A DNA stretch of 5,900 nucleotides from the NCBI GenBank assembly GCA_043808035.1, contig JAZDFH010000056.1, positions 1 to 5,900 of the forward strand. The letters are read 5' to 3'. The DNA comes from JAZDFH01 sp043808035. Its GTDB lineage: Bacteria; Patescibacteriota; Minisyncoccia; UBA6257; Colwellbacteraceae. The notes beneath the pieces were generated by a model that worked only from the letters and a program-made list of their open reading frames with translations, was not told the DNA's origin and did no database searches. Below, piece after piece: positions 1 to 5,893 of the stretch. Within the stretch, counting starts at the first letter, position 1. Each line of letters starts with the position of its first letter. A program made the position numbers and the translations under genes.

Positions 1-63
1 CAAAGAAATCACATCTTTGCTTCGTTCGTCGCTTTTGTTAAACTTGAGTATACAAGACTTCAT
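1..63 (-). CDS. Possible partial ORF running off the left edge
   Basis: An ATG at 61-63 opens a minus-strand frame that stays open for 21 codons to the window edge. The peptide starts MKSCILKFNK and continues SDERSKDVISL. I see no ribosome binding site, and no clear promoter between it and the stop of the exported-protein gene 32 bp upstream. The frame is the same as that of the upstream gene and is also open from that gene's stop codon onward, so the opening may be chance. The charged SDERSKD stretch comes from an AGCGACGAACGAAGC-like segment. That resembles the low-complexity dispersed repeats I associate with some Patescibacteria genomes, but I cannot verify this. The plus strand at 1-19 also forms a 6-bp inverted repeat, CAAAGA with TCTTTG. 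It could be a real small gene, an interspersed repeat or non-coding sequence. Confidence 0.2.
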   Translation of the reverse strand, partial: MKSCILKFNKSDERSKDVISL

Positions 64-95
64 GACGGCGTATCGTGGTATGAACAAAAGGCGGT

Positions 96-425
96 TTATG
101 CCAGAATGGGGACGAGATTTGCGTTGAGTGCGTAAGTCCTAGTATCATTATAATTGAACGAATGCGGATTTATATCTCCAGTTATTTTTCCAGTCCCCCC
201 ATAACCCAACCATCTTGTAGCTGTCCCTGAAGAAGAATTAATACCTTGGACTCCATTAACATTGAGACCTATGCCAATATCAGATACCGCAGTCCTTTGA
301 TATATATTGTTGTTAAGTAAAAAACTGTCTTGCTTCGGGGCAGGATATGTTACTGCATAGACAACATTACTTTTTAGAAAAAAAAGTCCTAATAGTAAAA
401 AAAATATAATAAATCTTTTATTCAT
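96..425 (-). CDS. Small exported protein of unknown family (109 aa)
   Basis: I do not recognise the family. The protein has a clear Sec signal peptide: MNKR n-region, hydrophobic core about 5-17 (FIIFFLLLGLFFL), and a V-Y-A cleavage motif ending at residue 24. The mature chain would be about 85 residues. It is rich in Gly, Asn, Ser and Thr, has no Cys, and has an NNN run at 38-40 and a Gly-rich stretch near 74-79 (GYGGTGK). It lacks a lipobox Cys and a type III or IV prepilin cleavage signature, so it is probably released or held at the surface by contacts I cannot see. A single Lys at position 18 interrupts the end of the hydrophobic core, so a retained N-terminal anchor is also possible. 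The start ATG is supported by the well-formed signal peptide directly after it. The gene begins 41 bp after uvrA with no visible terminator between them, so uvrA readthrough could add to its own promoter. Being real is likely; function is unknown. Confidence 0.65.
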   Translation of the reverse strand: MNKRFIIFFLLLGLFFLKSNVVYAVTYPAPKQDSFLLNNNIYQRTAVSDIGIGLNVNGVQGINSSSGTATRWLGYGGTGKITGDINPHSFNYNDTRTYALNANLVPILA

Positions 426-449
426 AAAATATTGATATTGTCTGCATTA

Positions 450-478
450 AATATATTATCTGAAGCCTACTTCCTCAA
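450..478 (-). promoter_or_regulatory. Candidate sigma70 promoter for the exported-protein gene
   Basis: On the minus strand, TTGAGG (473-478, 4 of 6 to TTGACA) is followed after exactly 17 bp by TATATT (450-455, 5 of 6 to TATAAT). The -10 box ends 24 nt before the ATG, giving a leader of about 17 nt. The -35 lies within the last codons of uvrA. An overlapping alternative -10, GATAAT (455-460), lacks a good -35. The region is very AT-rich, so chance matches are likely and confidence is moderate. I see no convincing Shine-Dalgarno sequence before the ATG. Confidence 0.4.
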
Positions 479-2992
479 TGTCTTCTGCAAATACCTCCCC
501 GTAAAACTTCCCCCTGTTTGTGATACTTCCTCTGGTGTTCCACATGCAACAACCTCGCCTCCCTTTTCTCCCCCTTCCGGGCCAAGATCAATGATCCAGT
601 CCGCACACTTAATAACATCGAGATTGTGTTCGATAACCACGATCGTATTTCCTCTATCAATAAGACGTTGCAAGACATCCAATAGTTTTCGAACATCTTC
701 AAAATGCAACCCCGTTGTTGGCTCATCAAGTAGATATAATGTCCGATGAGTATCACGTTTGCCAAGTTCCGCTGCCAATTTCACTCGTTGCGCCTCCCCA
801 CCGGAAAGCGTTGTAGCCGATTGCCCAAGTTTTAAGTATCCAAGCCCAACTTCATTCAAAATTCCCAACCGTTCATACAACCACGGAATATCTTTAAAAA
901 ACTCCGATGCTTCTTCGATAGTCATTTCAAGCACATCATAAATTGTCTTTCTCCTATAACGAACCTCCAAAGTTTCCTTATTGAACCGTTTTCCATGACA
1001 TGCATCACACGTCACATACACGGTTGGCAAAAAATGCATCTCTATTGCTGTCACGCCATGACCTTCGCATTGTTCACACCTCCCTCCACGCACATTAAAG
1101 CTAAATCTTCCCGGTTTCCAACCACGAATACGAGCATCTTCTGTCGCAGAGAAAAGATCTCGAATATGGGTCCATGAGCCAACATATGTTGCGGGGTTTG
1201 AACGAGATGTCCTGCCAATAGGCGATTGATCAATAGTAATAATCCGGTTAATATGTTCCAATCCCGTAATCGATTTATGCGCTCCTACCTTGTGATTTGC
1301 ATAATTAAATCTATTCGCAAGCGCTTTATAGAGTATGTCATTAATTAATGTGCTTTTCCCCGATCCTGATACTCCCGTAATTGCAGTAAACCGTTGAAAT
1401 GGAATTTTGACTTCAATATCTTTTAAGTTGTTTTGTGTAGCTCCCTTGATTCTAAGAAACGCCGTTTTCTCCGAGACGCTGCGACGTTTTTTAGGGGCAG
1501 CAATCTTTTTATCCCCTCGCAAATAATCCAACGTAAGAGACTTCTGCTTTTTATCCGAAAATATCGCAGGAACGATTCCTTGAGCGACAATAGTTCCACC
1601 ATGTACCCCTGCCGCAGGACCGATATCAACAAGGTAATCAGCTGTCCGTATCATATCTTCGTCATGCTCAACAACAATAATGGTATTACCTATATCTCGC
1701 AGATTTTGCAATGTTTTAATAAGTTTCGCATTATCTCGCTGATGCAAACCAATTGTTGGTTCATCAAGTACATACAATGCCCCAACCAATCGGGAGCCTA
1801 TTTGGGATGCGAGCCGTATACGTTGCCCCTCTCCCCCGGAAAGAGTTCCAGCTTTTCGATCAAGCGTTAAATATTCAAGTCCCACATCAATCAAAAACGT
1901 CAATCTATTGAAAATCTCACGTAACGGCAGCTCTGCTATCTCTCGCTGTTTGTGCGTCAATATTTTTTCAGTTTTTTTCAAAAAATCTATTACTTCTATA
2001 ATCGAAAGTACGGTAACTTCGGAAATATTTTTCCCATTCATGAGAATCGATAACGCTTCTGCTGAAAGTCTTTTCCCAATACACACTTCACATATCTCTT
2101 CAGACCATACTTCTTTCACTCCGAGTCCATGACATGCGGAACATGCGCCATACGGACTGTTAAATGAAAACAATCTCGGTTCAATCTCGGGAAATGAAAA
2201 ATTATCTCGCGGACATGCAAACTTTGCAGAGAAGTGTACTTCCTGGGAATCTCCCACTAAAACAGTCACTACATCATCACCTCGTCGTAATGCTGTCTCA
2301 ACTGCTTCGCTTAATCGCAACCGATTATCCGCATCATATAAATTGGTCCCCGCAACGATACGGTCGACGACCAGTTCAATCGTATGTTGCTGGTATCTTT
2401 CCATAGATATACGTTCACGCAATGATCTGAATTCGCCATCAACGCGCGCTTCAGTAAATCCCGCACCGAGCATATCATAAAGCAATTGATAATATTCTCC
2501 TTTCCTCCCTCGAACCAAAGGCGATAGAATAACTATTCTTTGCGGTTTTTCCTGTTCTGCAGTTAATGCAATAACTGCGTCAACAATTTCACTCAACGTC
2601 ATTCTTCGTATCGGAGCACCACAAATTGGACAGAATGGTTCACCAATACGAGCAAACAGAACCCGTAAATAATCATATATCTCCGTAATTGTTGCAACAG
2701 TTGAACGAGGATTGGAAGAATGAGCTTTTTGATCAATAGAAATCGCAGGCGATAACCCTTCAATTTCATCAACGTCAGGTTTGTCCATACGCCCCAAAAA
2801 TTGCCGCGCATACGCCGATAAAGATTCTATATATCGCCGCTGCCCTTCCGCAAAAATCGTATCGAACGCCAATGAAGATTTACCCGAACCGGAAAGTCCG
2901 GTAAAAACAACCATTTTATTACGCGGAATCTCTAAAGAAATATTCTTCAGATTATGTTCCCGTGCACCTTTTATGATAATTTTATCAGCCAT
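467..2992 (-). CDS. uvrA: UvrA, excinuclease ABC damage-recognition ATPase, lacking the insertion domain
   Basis: UvrA is the cytoplasmic ATPase that, as a dimer, scans DNA for bulky lesions and hands it to UvrB in nucleotide excision repair. Two ABC ATPase halves are visible. Half I has Walker A GLSGSGKSS (32-40), signature LSGGEGQ (384-390), Walker B LYVLDEP (406-412) and H443. Half II has Walker A GVSGSGKST (540-548), signature LSGGEAQ (729-735), Walker B LYLLDEP (752-758) and H789. The UvrB-binding domain is present at about 131-247, including SPLVRGRKGEY. The C-terminal zinc module is intact: C639, C642, C662, C665, with the usual 19-residue gap. The protein has 841 residues against about 940 in E. 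coli. The deficit maps between C284-x2-C287 and C301-x2-C304, where only 13 residues replace the roughly 100-residue insertion domain. At the base of the UvrB-binding domain, C121, C124 and C260 are kept but the fourth expected ligand is D263. The start fits the family N-terminus (KIIIKGAREHNL) and the promoter position. Stop is TAG. Confidence 0.97.
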   Translation of the reverse strand: MADKIIIKGAREHNLKNISLEIPRNKMVVFTGLSGSGKSSLAFDTIFAEGQRRYIESLSAYARQFLGRMDKPDVDEIEGLSPAISIDQKAHSSNPRSTVATITEIYDYLRVLFARIGEPFCPICGAPIRRMTLSEIVDAVIALTAEQEKPQRIVILSPLVRGRKGEYYQLLYDMLGAGFTEARVDGEFRSLRERISMERYQQHTIELVVDRIVAGTNLYDADNRLRLSEAVETALRRGDDVVTVLVGDSQEVHFSAKFACPRDNFSFPEIEPRLFSFNSPYGACSACHGLGVKEVWSEEICEVCIGKRLSAEALSILMNGKNISEVTVLSIIEVIDFLKKTEKILTHKQREIAELPLREIFNRLTFLIDVGLEYLTLDRKAGTLSGGEGQRIRLASQIGSRLVGALYVLDEPTIGLHQRDNAKLIKTLQNLRDIGNTIIVVEHDEDMIRTADYLVDIGPAAGVHGGTIVAQGIVPAIFSDKKQKSLTLDYLRGDKKIAAPKKRRSVSEKTAFLRIKGATQNNLKDIEVKIPFQRFTAITGVSGSGKSTLINDILYKALANRFNYANHKVGAHKSITGLEHINRIITIDQSPIGRTSRSNPATYVGSWTHIRDLFSATEDARIRGWKPGRFSFNVRGGRCEQCEGHGVTAIEMHFLPTVYVTCDACHGKRFNKETLEVRYRRKTIYDVLEMTIEEASEFFKDIPWLYERLGILNEVGLGYLKLGQSATTLSGGEAQRVKLAAELGKRDTHRTLYLLDEPTTGLHFEDVRKLLDVLQRLIDRGNTIVVIEHNLDVIKCADWIIDLGPEGGEKGGEVVACGTPEEVSQTGGSFTGRYLQKTLRK

Positions 2993-3000
2993 GACTCTTT

Positions 3001-3029
3001 ACTATACGCGAAAAAAACCCAAAACTCAA
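3001..3029 (-). promoter_or_regulatory. uvrA promoter predicting a leaderless transcript
   Basis: On the minus strand, TTGAGT (3024-3029, 4 of 6 to TTGACA) is separated by 17 bp from TATAGT (3001-3006, 5 of 6 to TATAAT). Only 8 nt (AAAGAGTC) lie between the -10 box and the uvrA ATG. Transcription would normally start about 7 nt downstream of the -10, within 1-2 nt of the start codon, so the mRNA would be leaderless or nearly so and no Shine-Dalgarno could be used from this promoter. The promoter lies downstream of the uvrB terminator, which argues for separate transcription of uvrA. Confidence 0.6.
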
Positions 3030-3051
3030 AGGGACGTTGTAGTGTGGGACT

Positions 3052-3099
3052 AAAAAATTTTGAAAAATTAAAAAACGGTCACCCGTCTTTTAATTTTTC
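3052..3099 (-). terminator. Intrinsic terminator of uvrB, overlapping its last codons
   Basis: The minus-strand transcript folds into a 17-bp stem (arms 3083-3099 and 3062-3078) with one G-U wobble and no bulge, closed by a GUGA (GNRA-type) tetraloop at 3079-3082. The GC-rich top is GACGG/CCGTT; below it the U-rich arm TTTTTTAATTTTT acts as the U-tract, and a further TTTTTT follows at 3052-3057. The outer 5' arm includes the last codons and TAA stop of uvrB, so the base of the stem is inside the coding sequence. Confidence 0.85.
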
Positions 3100-5096
3100 G
3101 GGGCAGTTTTACCTTTTAATTTTTTATTTTTCTCTCCCAATACCTCCAACTCATCCCTGATTATTGCCGCCAATTCAAAATCAAGCGCCTTCGCAGCTTC
3201 TTTCATTTCATGCTCTTTTTGTGATATAAGACGCCTTATTGCTGTTTTTGATCGAAACACAAGATTACCTTCTTCCAACGCGAGTATATCTTCCGCAGGG
3301 ATAATATCCGTAATCTCTTTGATAATTGTCTTCGGCACAATACCATGTTTTTTATTATACGCAATTTGTAATTTTCTTCGACGGTCCGTTTCTTCAACCG
3401 CTCGCTTTATAGAATCGGTAATCACGTCAGCATATAATATAACCTCTCCTTCAACATTTCGTGCGGCTCGTCCAATAGTCTGGATAAGAGACGTTTGATT
3501 ACGTAAAAAACCCTCTTTGTCAGCATCTAAGATTGCAATCAGCGATACTTCAGGGAGATCCAACCCTTCACGTAATAAATTCACACCGACAATAACATCA
3601 AAATCACCTTTCCGAAGACCTGTTAAAATACGAATCCTATCGAATGTTTTTACATCACTATGTAAATAATTGACTTTTATACCAAGATCATGAAGATATT
3701 CACTCAAGTCCTCAGCCATCCGTTTTGTCAATGTTGTGACCAAAATTCTATCTCCCTTTTCTATTCGCTCTCGAATACGTGGGATCACATCTTCTACCTG
3801 CCCCTTTGCCGGACAAATAGTAATCTTCGGATCAACAAGACCTGTCGGACGAATAATTTGTTCAACAATTTGTCCACTTTTATCGTATTCATACTGTCCG
3901 GGTGTCGCCGACGTATATATCGTTTGCGGCATTCTTTCCTCAAATTCATCAAACTGTAACGGACGATTATCCAAGGCTGATGGCAATCGAAATCCATATT
4001 CTATAAGTGTTTTTTTGCGTGATGCATCCCCTTTGTACATTCCTCGCAATTGCGGAACGGTAACATGAGATTCATCAATAACCATCAAAAAATCATCAGG
4101 AAAATAATCCAAAAGTGTCGCACCTGGCTCCCCTGGAGAACGGAAAGAAAGCTGCCGAGAATAATTTTCTATACCATTGCAATATCCAATTTCGAGCATC
4201 ATGGAAATATCAGCCTTCGTTCGCCGTTCAAGCCGTTCCGCTTCAAGATACTTCCCATTTTTTTCAAAATATGCAAGCTGTTCTGCAAGTTCATCAATAA
4301 TATTTTTGACCGCTTTTTCCCTATCATCTTTATATGTAATAAAGTGTCTCGCAGGCGAAATGACAAACGAATCAATCTTCGGTGTTATTCCTTGTTGGAA
4401 TCCTTTAATAGGATCAACCGCATAAATTTCAACAATACGATTATGTTCAGTTTTAAAACTATAGATGATCTCTTGATACGGCGGCATAATATCCCAGTTA
4501 TCTCCCCTTAAACGAAATGTCCCTCTACGCAAATCCGCCGTTGTACGTAAAAATTGAATCGAAACCAACTTTCTCATAAGTAGTGACCTATCGACAAAAT
4601 CACCGATTTTTAATTCCAAAATGTGGTCACGATACACTTCCGGCGCCCCGAGTCCATAAATACATGAAACCGAAGCAACGATAATAACATCTGACCATGT
4701 CAATAATGACGTTGTTGCAGCATGCCTCAACTTGTCGATTTCATCATTGATCATAGCCTCCTTGTCGATATACGTGTCGGTCGTTGGAAGATACGCTTCA
4801 GGTTGGTAATAATCATAATATGAAACAAAATAATGAACAGCATTATCAGGAAAAAATAAACGAAATTCATTGCATAATTGAGCAGCTAGAGTTTTATTAT
4901 GGGCAATAATAAGGGTCGGCCGTTGCACCTGTGCGATCACGTGTGCAATGGTAAACGTTTTTCCAGAACCGGTTACTCCCAAAAGCGTTTGATGATGAAT
5001 ATCTTCTTGCAAACCACGAACCAAAGAAGTAATCGCTTTCGGCTGATCACCCATCGGGGTCATACTGGTTTTAAGCTCAAATAATCTTTTTATCAT
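3090..5096 (-). CDS. uvrB: UvrB, excinuclease ABC helicase-like damage-verification subunit
   Basis: UvrB is loaded by UvrA onto damaged DNA, verifies the lesion with its beta-hairpin and ATPase, then recruits UvrC. Motifs appear in order. GDQPKAI (16-22) is followed by Walker A GVTGSGKT (40-47). The aromatic beta-hairpin start YYDYYQPEAY (93-102) carries the tyrosines that contact DNA. RGTFRLRGD (191-199) lies in the region that contacts UvrA. Walker B DESH is at 341-344, motif III YTSATP at 394-399, motif V VGVNLLREGLDLPE at 503-516, and motif VI QTIGRAARN at 539-547. A C-terminal UVR domain spans about 620-655 (SQKEHEMKEAAKALDFELAA), the part that binds the matching helix hairpin of UvrC or the UvrA partner region. 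The length, 668 residues, is normal (673 in E. coli), and no key residue is missing. The start is fixed by the family N-terminus. GAGAAG sits 3 nt before the ATG, closer than a usual ribosome binding site. uvrA follows after 97 bp on the same strand, but with a terminator and a second promoter between them. Confidence 0.98.
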   Translation of the reverse strand: MIKRLFELKTSMTPMGDQPKAITSLVRGLQEDIHHQTLLGVTGSGKTFTIAHVIAQVQRPTLIIAHNKTLAAQLCNEFRLFFPDNAVHYFVSYYDYYQPEAYLPTTDTYIDKEAMINDEIDKLRHAATTSLLTWSDVIIVASVSCIYGLGAPEVYRDHILELKIGDFVDRSLLMRKLVSIQFLRTTADLRRGTFRLRGDNWDIMPPYQEIIYSFKTEHNRIVEIYAVDPIKGFQQGITPKIDSFVISPARHFITYKDDREKAVKNIIDELAEQLAYFEKNGKYLEAERLERRTKADISMMLEIGYCNGIENYSRQLSFRSPGEPGATLLDYFPDDFLMVIDESHVTVPQLRGMYKGDASRKKTLIEYGFRLPSALDNRPLQFDEFEERMPQTIYTSATPGQYEYDKSGQIVEQIIRPTGLVDPKITICPAKGQVEDVIPRIRERIEKGDRILVTTLTKRMAEDLSEYLHDLGIKVNYLHSDVKTFDRIRILTGLRKGDFDVIVGVNLLREGLDLPEVSLIAILDADKEGFLRNQTSLIQTIGRAARNVEGEVILYADVITDSIKRAVEETDRRRKLQIAYNKKHGIVPKTIIKEITDIIPAEDILALEEGNLVFRSKTAIRRLISQKEHEMKEAAKALDFELAAIIRDELEVLGEKNKKLKGKTAPKN

Positions 5097-5111
5097 GTTC
5101 TTCTCATCGTA

Positions 5112-5141
5112 ATTATACGATACGATGACGTATAGTATGAA
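5112..5141 (-). promoter_or_regulatory. uvrB promoter, short leader
   Basis: On the minus strand a perfect TATAAT (5112-5117) is preceded, after an 18-bp spacer, by TTCATA (5136-5141, 4 of 6 to TTGACA). The -10 box ends 15 nt before the uvrB ATG, so the expected leader is only about 8-9 nt. That would start the mRNA at or inside the GAGAAG that precedes the ATG. The promoter lies downstream of the terminator of the membrane-protein gene, so uvrB appears to be independently transcribed. Confidence 0.6.
5114..5134. promoter_or_regulatory. Candidate operator dyad within the uvrB promoter
   Basis: TATACG (5114-5119) and CGTATA (5129-5134) form a perfect 6-bp inverted repeat with a 9-nt centre. 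It covers the spacer and the upstream half of the -10 box of the uvrB promoter, where a bound repressor would block RNA polymerase. It does not match the E. coli LexA box (CTGT-N8-ACAG) or the B. subtilis type (CGAAC-N4-GTTCG). A related 9-mer, CGTATAGTA, covers 5129-5137 on the plus strand and also overlaps the uvrA -10 on the minus strand (3000-3008). The sequence is AT-rich and short, so chance is a serious alternative. Confidence 0.3.
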
Positions 5142-5201
5142 GCTTAACAGCCTTATACCGCTGACTCAACTATTTCTGATCTCCATAGAGAGCCTTTTGA
5201 T

Positions 5202-5238
5202 AAAAAAACAAAAAAGGACTCTTTCGAGGCCCTTTTTT
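5202..5238 (-). terminator. Intrinsic terminator of the membrane-protein gene
   Basis: In the minus-strand transcript, AAAAAAGG pairs with CCUUUUUU. After a small internal mismatch (GC opposite U), CUC pairs with GAG around a GAAA (GNRA) tetraloop. The hairpin spans 5210-5238 and is followed by G and a run of seven T at 5202-5208. It begins about 20 nt after the TAA of the membrane-protein gene. The A-tract/T-tract symmetry means it could also work on the opposite strand, but no plus-strand gene is seen to need it. Confidence 0.85.
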
Positions 5239-5257
5239 GATACATATGGTATATACT

Positions 5258-5704
5258 TTAAACCTTCTGCAATTGTTCGGTAAAAAAAATCCACAGTGAT
5301 AAAATACTCGCTGTCCCATAAACCAAAAGTGCACATACAATAAGAACAATAAATTTAACAAATTTTTCACTTTTATATACATCCTTTTTATCAAAAAAGA
5401 GATCAACAATGAAAAACATAAGGACCGTTAAAAAATAAAGCCCCCATACAACTGAAACCGTCGATGCGAAATTTACATAGCATAATGCCGAAAAAATCGT
5501 TCCCGTGTTACATTCGTTCCAATTTGAAACAAGATATATCGTTATCAAAACAGGTATCAAAGCGCCAAGTACATAAGGTGAAACAAACACTCTACGAATC
5601 ATTGAGTATCCACTCTCTTTCGCTTTTTTGATAGTGCCATTCTTCCCTTGTTTCTGTATATCGTCAACAGTTTTGTCTACCGATTGTACTTTAGCTTCCT
5701 CCAT
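5258..5704 (-). CDS. Three-helix membrane protein of unknown function (148 aa)
   Basis: I do not recognise a family. Residues 1-40 are hydrophilic and rich in Lys, Asp and Glu, possibly helical. Three hydrophobic segments follow at about 43-60 (YVLGALIPVLITIYLV), 83-104 (WGLYFLTVLMFFIV) and 117-140 (IVLIVCALLVYG). Positive charges lie in the N-terminal part (KK, RR near 26-38) and in the 105-115 loop (KKDVYKSEK). By the positive-inside rule this puts the N-terminus and second loop in the cytoplasm and the first loop (61-82) and short C-terminus outside. The outer loop holds two Cys, C65 and C75. There is no signal peptidase site or catalytic motif. The general plan, a charged cytoplasmic head then three helices, is common among uncharacterised small Patescibacteria membrane proteins. 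The gene has its own extended -10 promoter and terminator, so it looks like a monocistronic unit unrelated in function to uvrB. No clear Shine-Dalgarno precedes the ATG; the leader is AT-rich. Confidence 0.8.
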   Translation of the reverse strand: MEEAKVQSVDKTVDDIQKQGKNGTIKKAKESGYSMIRRVFVSPYVLGALIPVLITIYLVSNWNECNTGTIFSALCYVNFASTVSVVWGLYFLTVLMFFIVDLFFDKKDVYKSEKFVKFIVLIVCALLVYGTASILSLWIFFTEQLQKV

Positions 5705-5729
5705 AATTTAAAAATAATTACTTTTCTTT

Positions 5730-5758
5730 ATTATAACACGTAATTGCATACAAAACAA
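5730..5758 (-). promoter_or_regulatory. Extended -10 promoter of the membrane-protein gene
   Basis: On the minus strand, a perfect TATAAT (5730-5735) is directly preceded by TGT, forming an extended -10 (TGN-TATAAT). A weak -35, TTGTTT (5753-5758, 3 of 6), lies 17 bp upstream. The -10 box ends 25 nt before the ATG, giving a leader of about 18 nt that is AT-rich and lacks an obvious ribosome binding site. Confidence 0.6.
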
Positions 5759-5812
5759 AGTTAAGTCTTGTCCAACACACAAGTAGCCTGAAATAAAAAC
5801 CCATTCCAACAC

Positions 5813-5837
5813 AAAAAGGAGCTGAAAGCTCCTTTTT
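5813..5837. terminator. Perfect hairpin, bidirectional intrinsic terminator
   Basis: AAAAAGGAGCT (5813-5823) and AGCTCCTTTTT (5827-5837) form a perfect 11-bp stem around a GAA loop on the plus strand. The A-tract and T-tract flank a GC core, so it could terminate transcription from either side. The most likely user is a minus-strand gene lying beyond 5900, because every gene in the window runs that way. No stop codon of such a gene can be assigned in 5838-5900. Confidence 0.75.
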
Positions 5838-5842
5838 GCTGG

Positions 5843-5893
5843 GTGATTATCATACCATGAGTATTAATGACAATAACAATGAACGATAATCAC
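5843..5893. repeat. 9-bp inverted repeat at the right edge
   Basis: GTGATTATC (5843-5851) and GATAATCAC (5885-5893) are perfect inverted copies with a 33-nt centre. The segment from the terminator to the window edge (5838-5900) has no plausible ORF on the minus strand: all three frames stop early or are short. The pair could close a long-loop RNA stem, be two binding sites, or be chance. Nothing links it to a known element. Confidence 0.35.

Noticed and set aside
432..749. 105-codon plus-strand open frame overlapping the end of uvrA
   Set aside because: It covers the second Walker B and H-loop region of UvrA in reverse. No promoter or family signature supports it.
1433..1870. 145-codon plus-strand open frame inside uvrA
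   Set aside because: It lies wholly antisense to the conserved UvrA coding sequence, and its translation has no recognisable motif. It is a shadow of the real frame.
467..2992. Two similar halves within UvrA as a possible recent duplication
   Set aside because: UvrA is normally made of two ABC ATPase halves; this is the ancient family architecture and not a local event.
2993..3089. LexA-type SOS box between uvrB and uvrA
   Set aside because: I found neither CTGT-N8-ACAG nor CGAAC-N4-GTTCG by eye in this gap or upstream of uvrB.
4050..4511. 153-codon plus-strand open frame inside uvrB
   Set aside because: It is antisense to conserved UvrB motifs, with a basic, Ile/Phe-rich translation typical of a reverse-frame shadow.
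5188..5238. Alternative pairing of the terminator arm GAGTCCTTTT with downstream AAAAGGCTC, as an attenuator
   Set aside because: The competing pairing has a mismatch and lies 3' of the terminator, so it would form only after readthrough. There is no leader peptide or ligand-binding fold upstream of uvrB.
5771..5813. Direct repeat TCCAACACA at 5771-5779 and 5805-5813, as a possible CRISPR remnant
   Set aside because: There are only two 9-bp copies, no further units at the same period, and the second runs into the terminator hairpin. Too short to mean more than chance.
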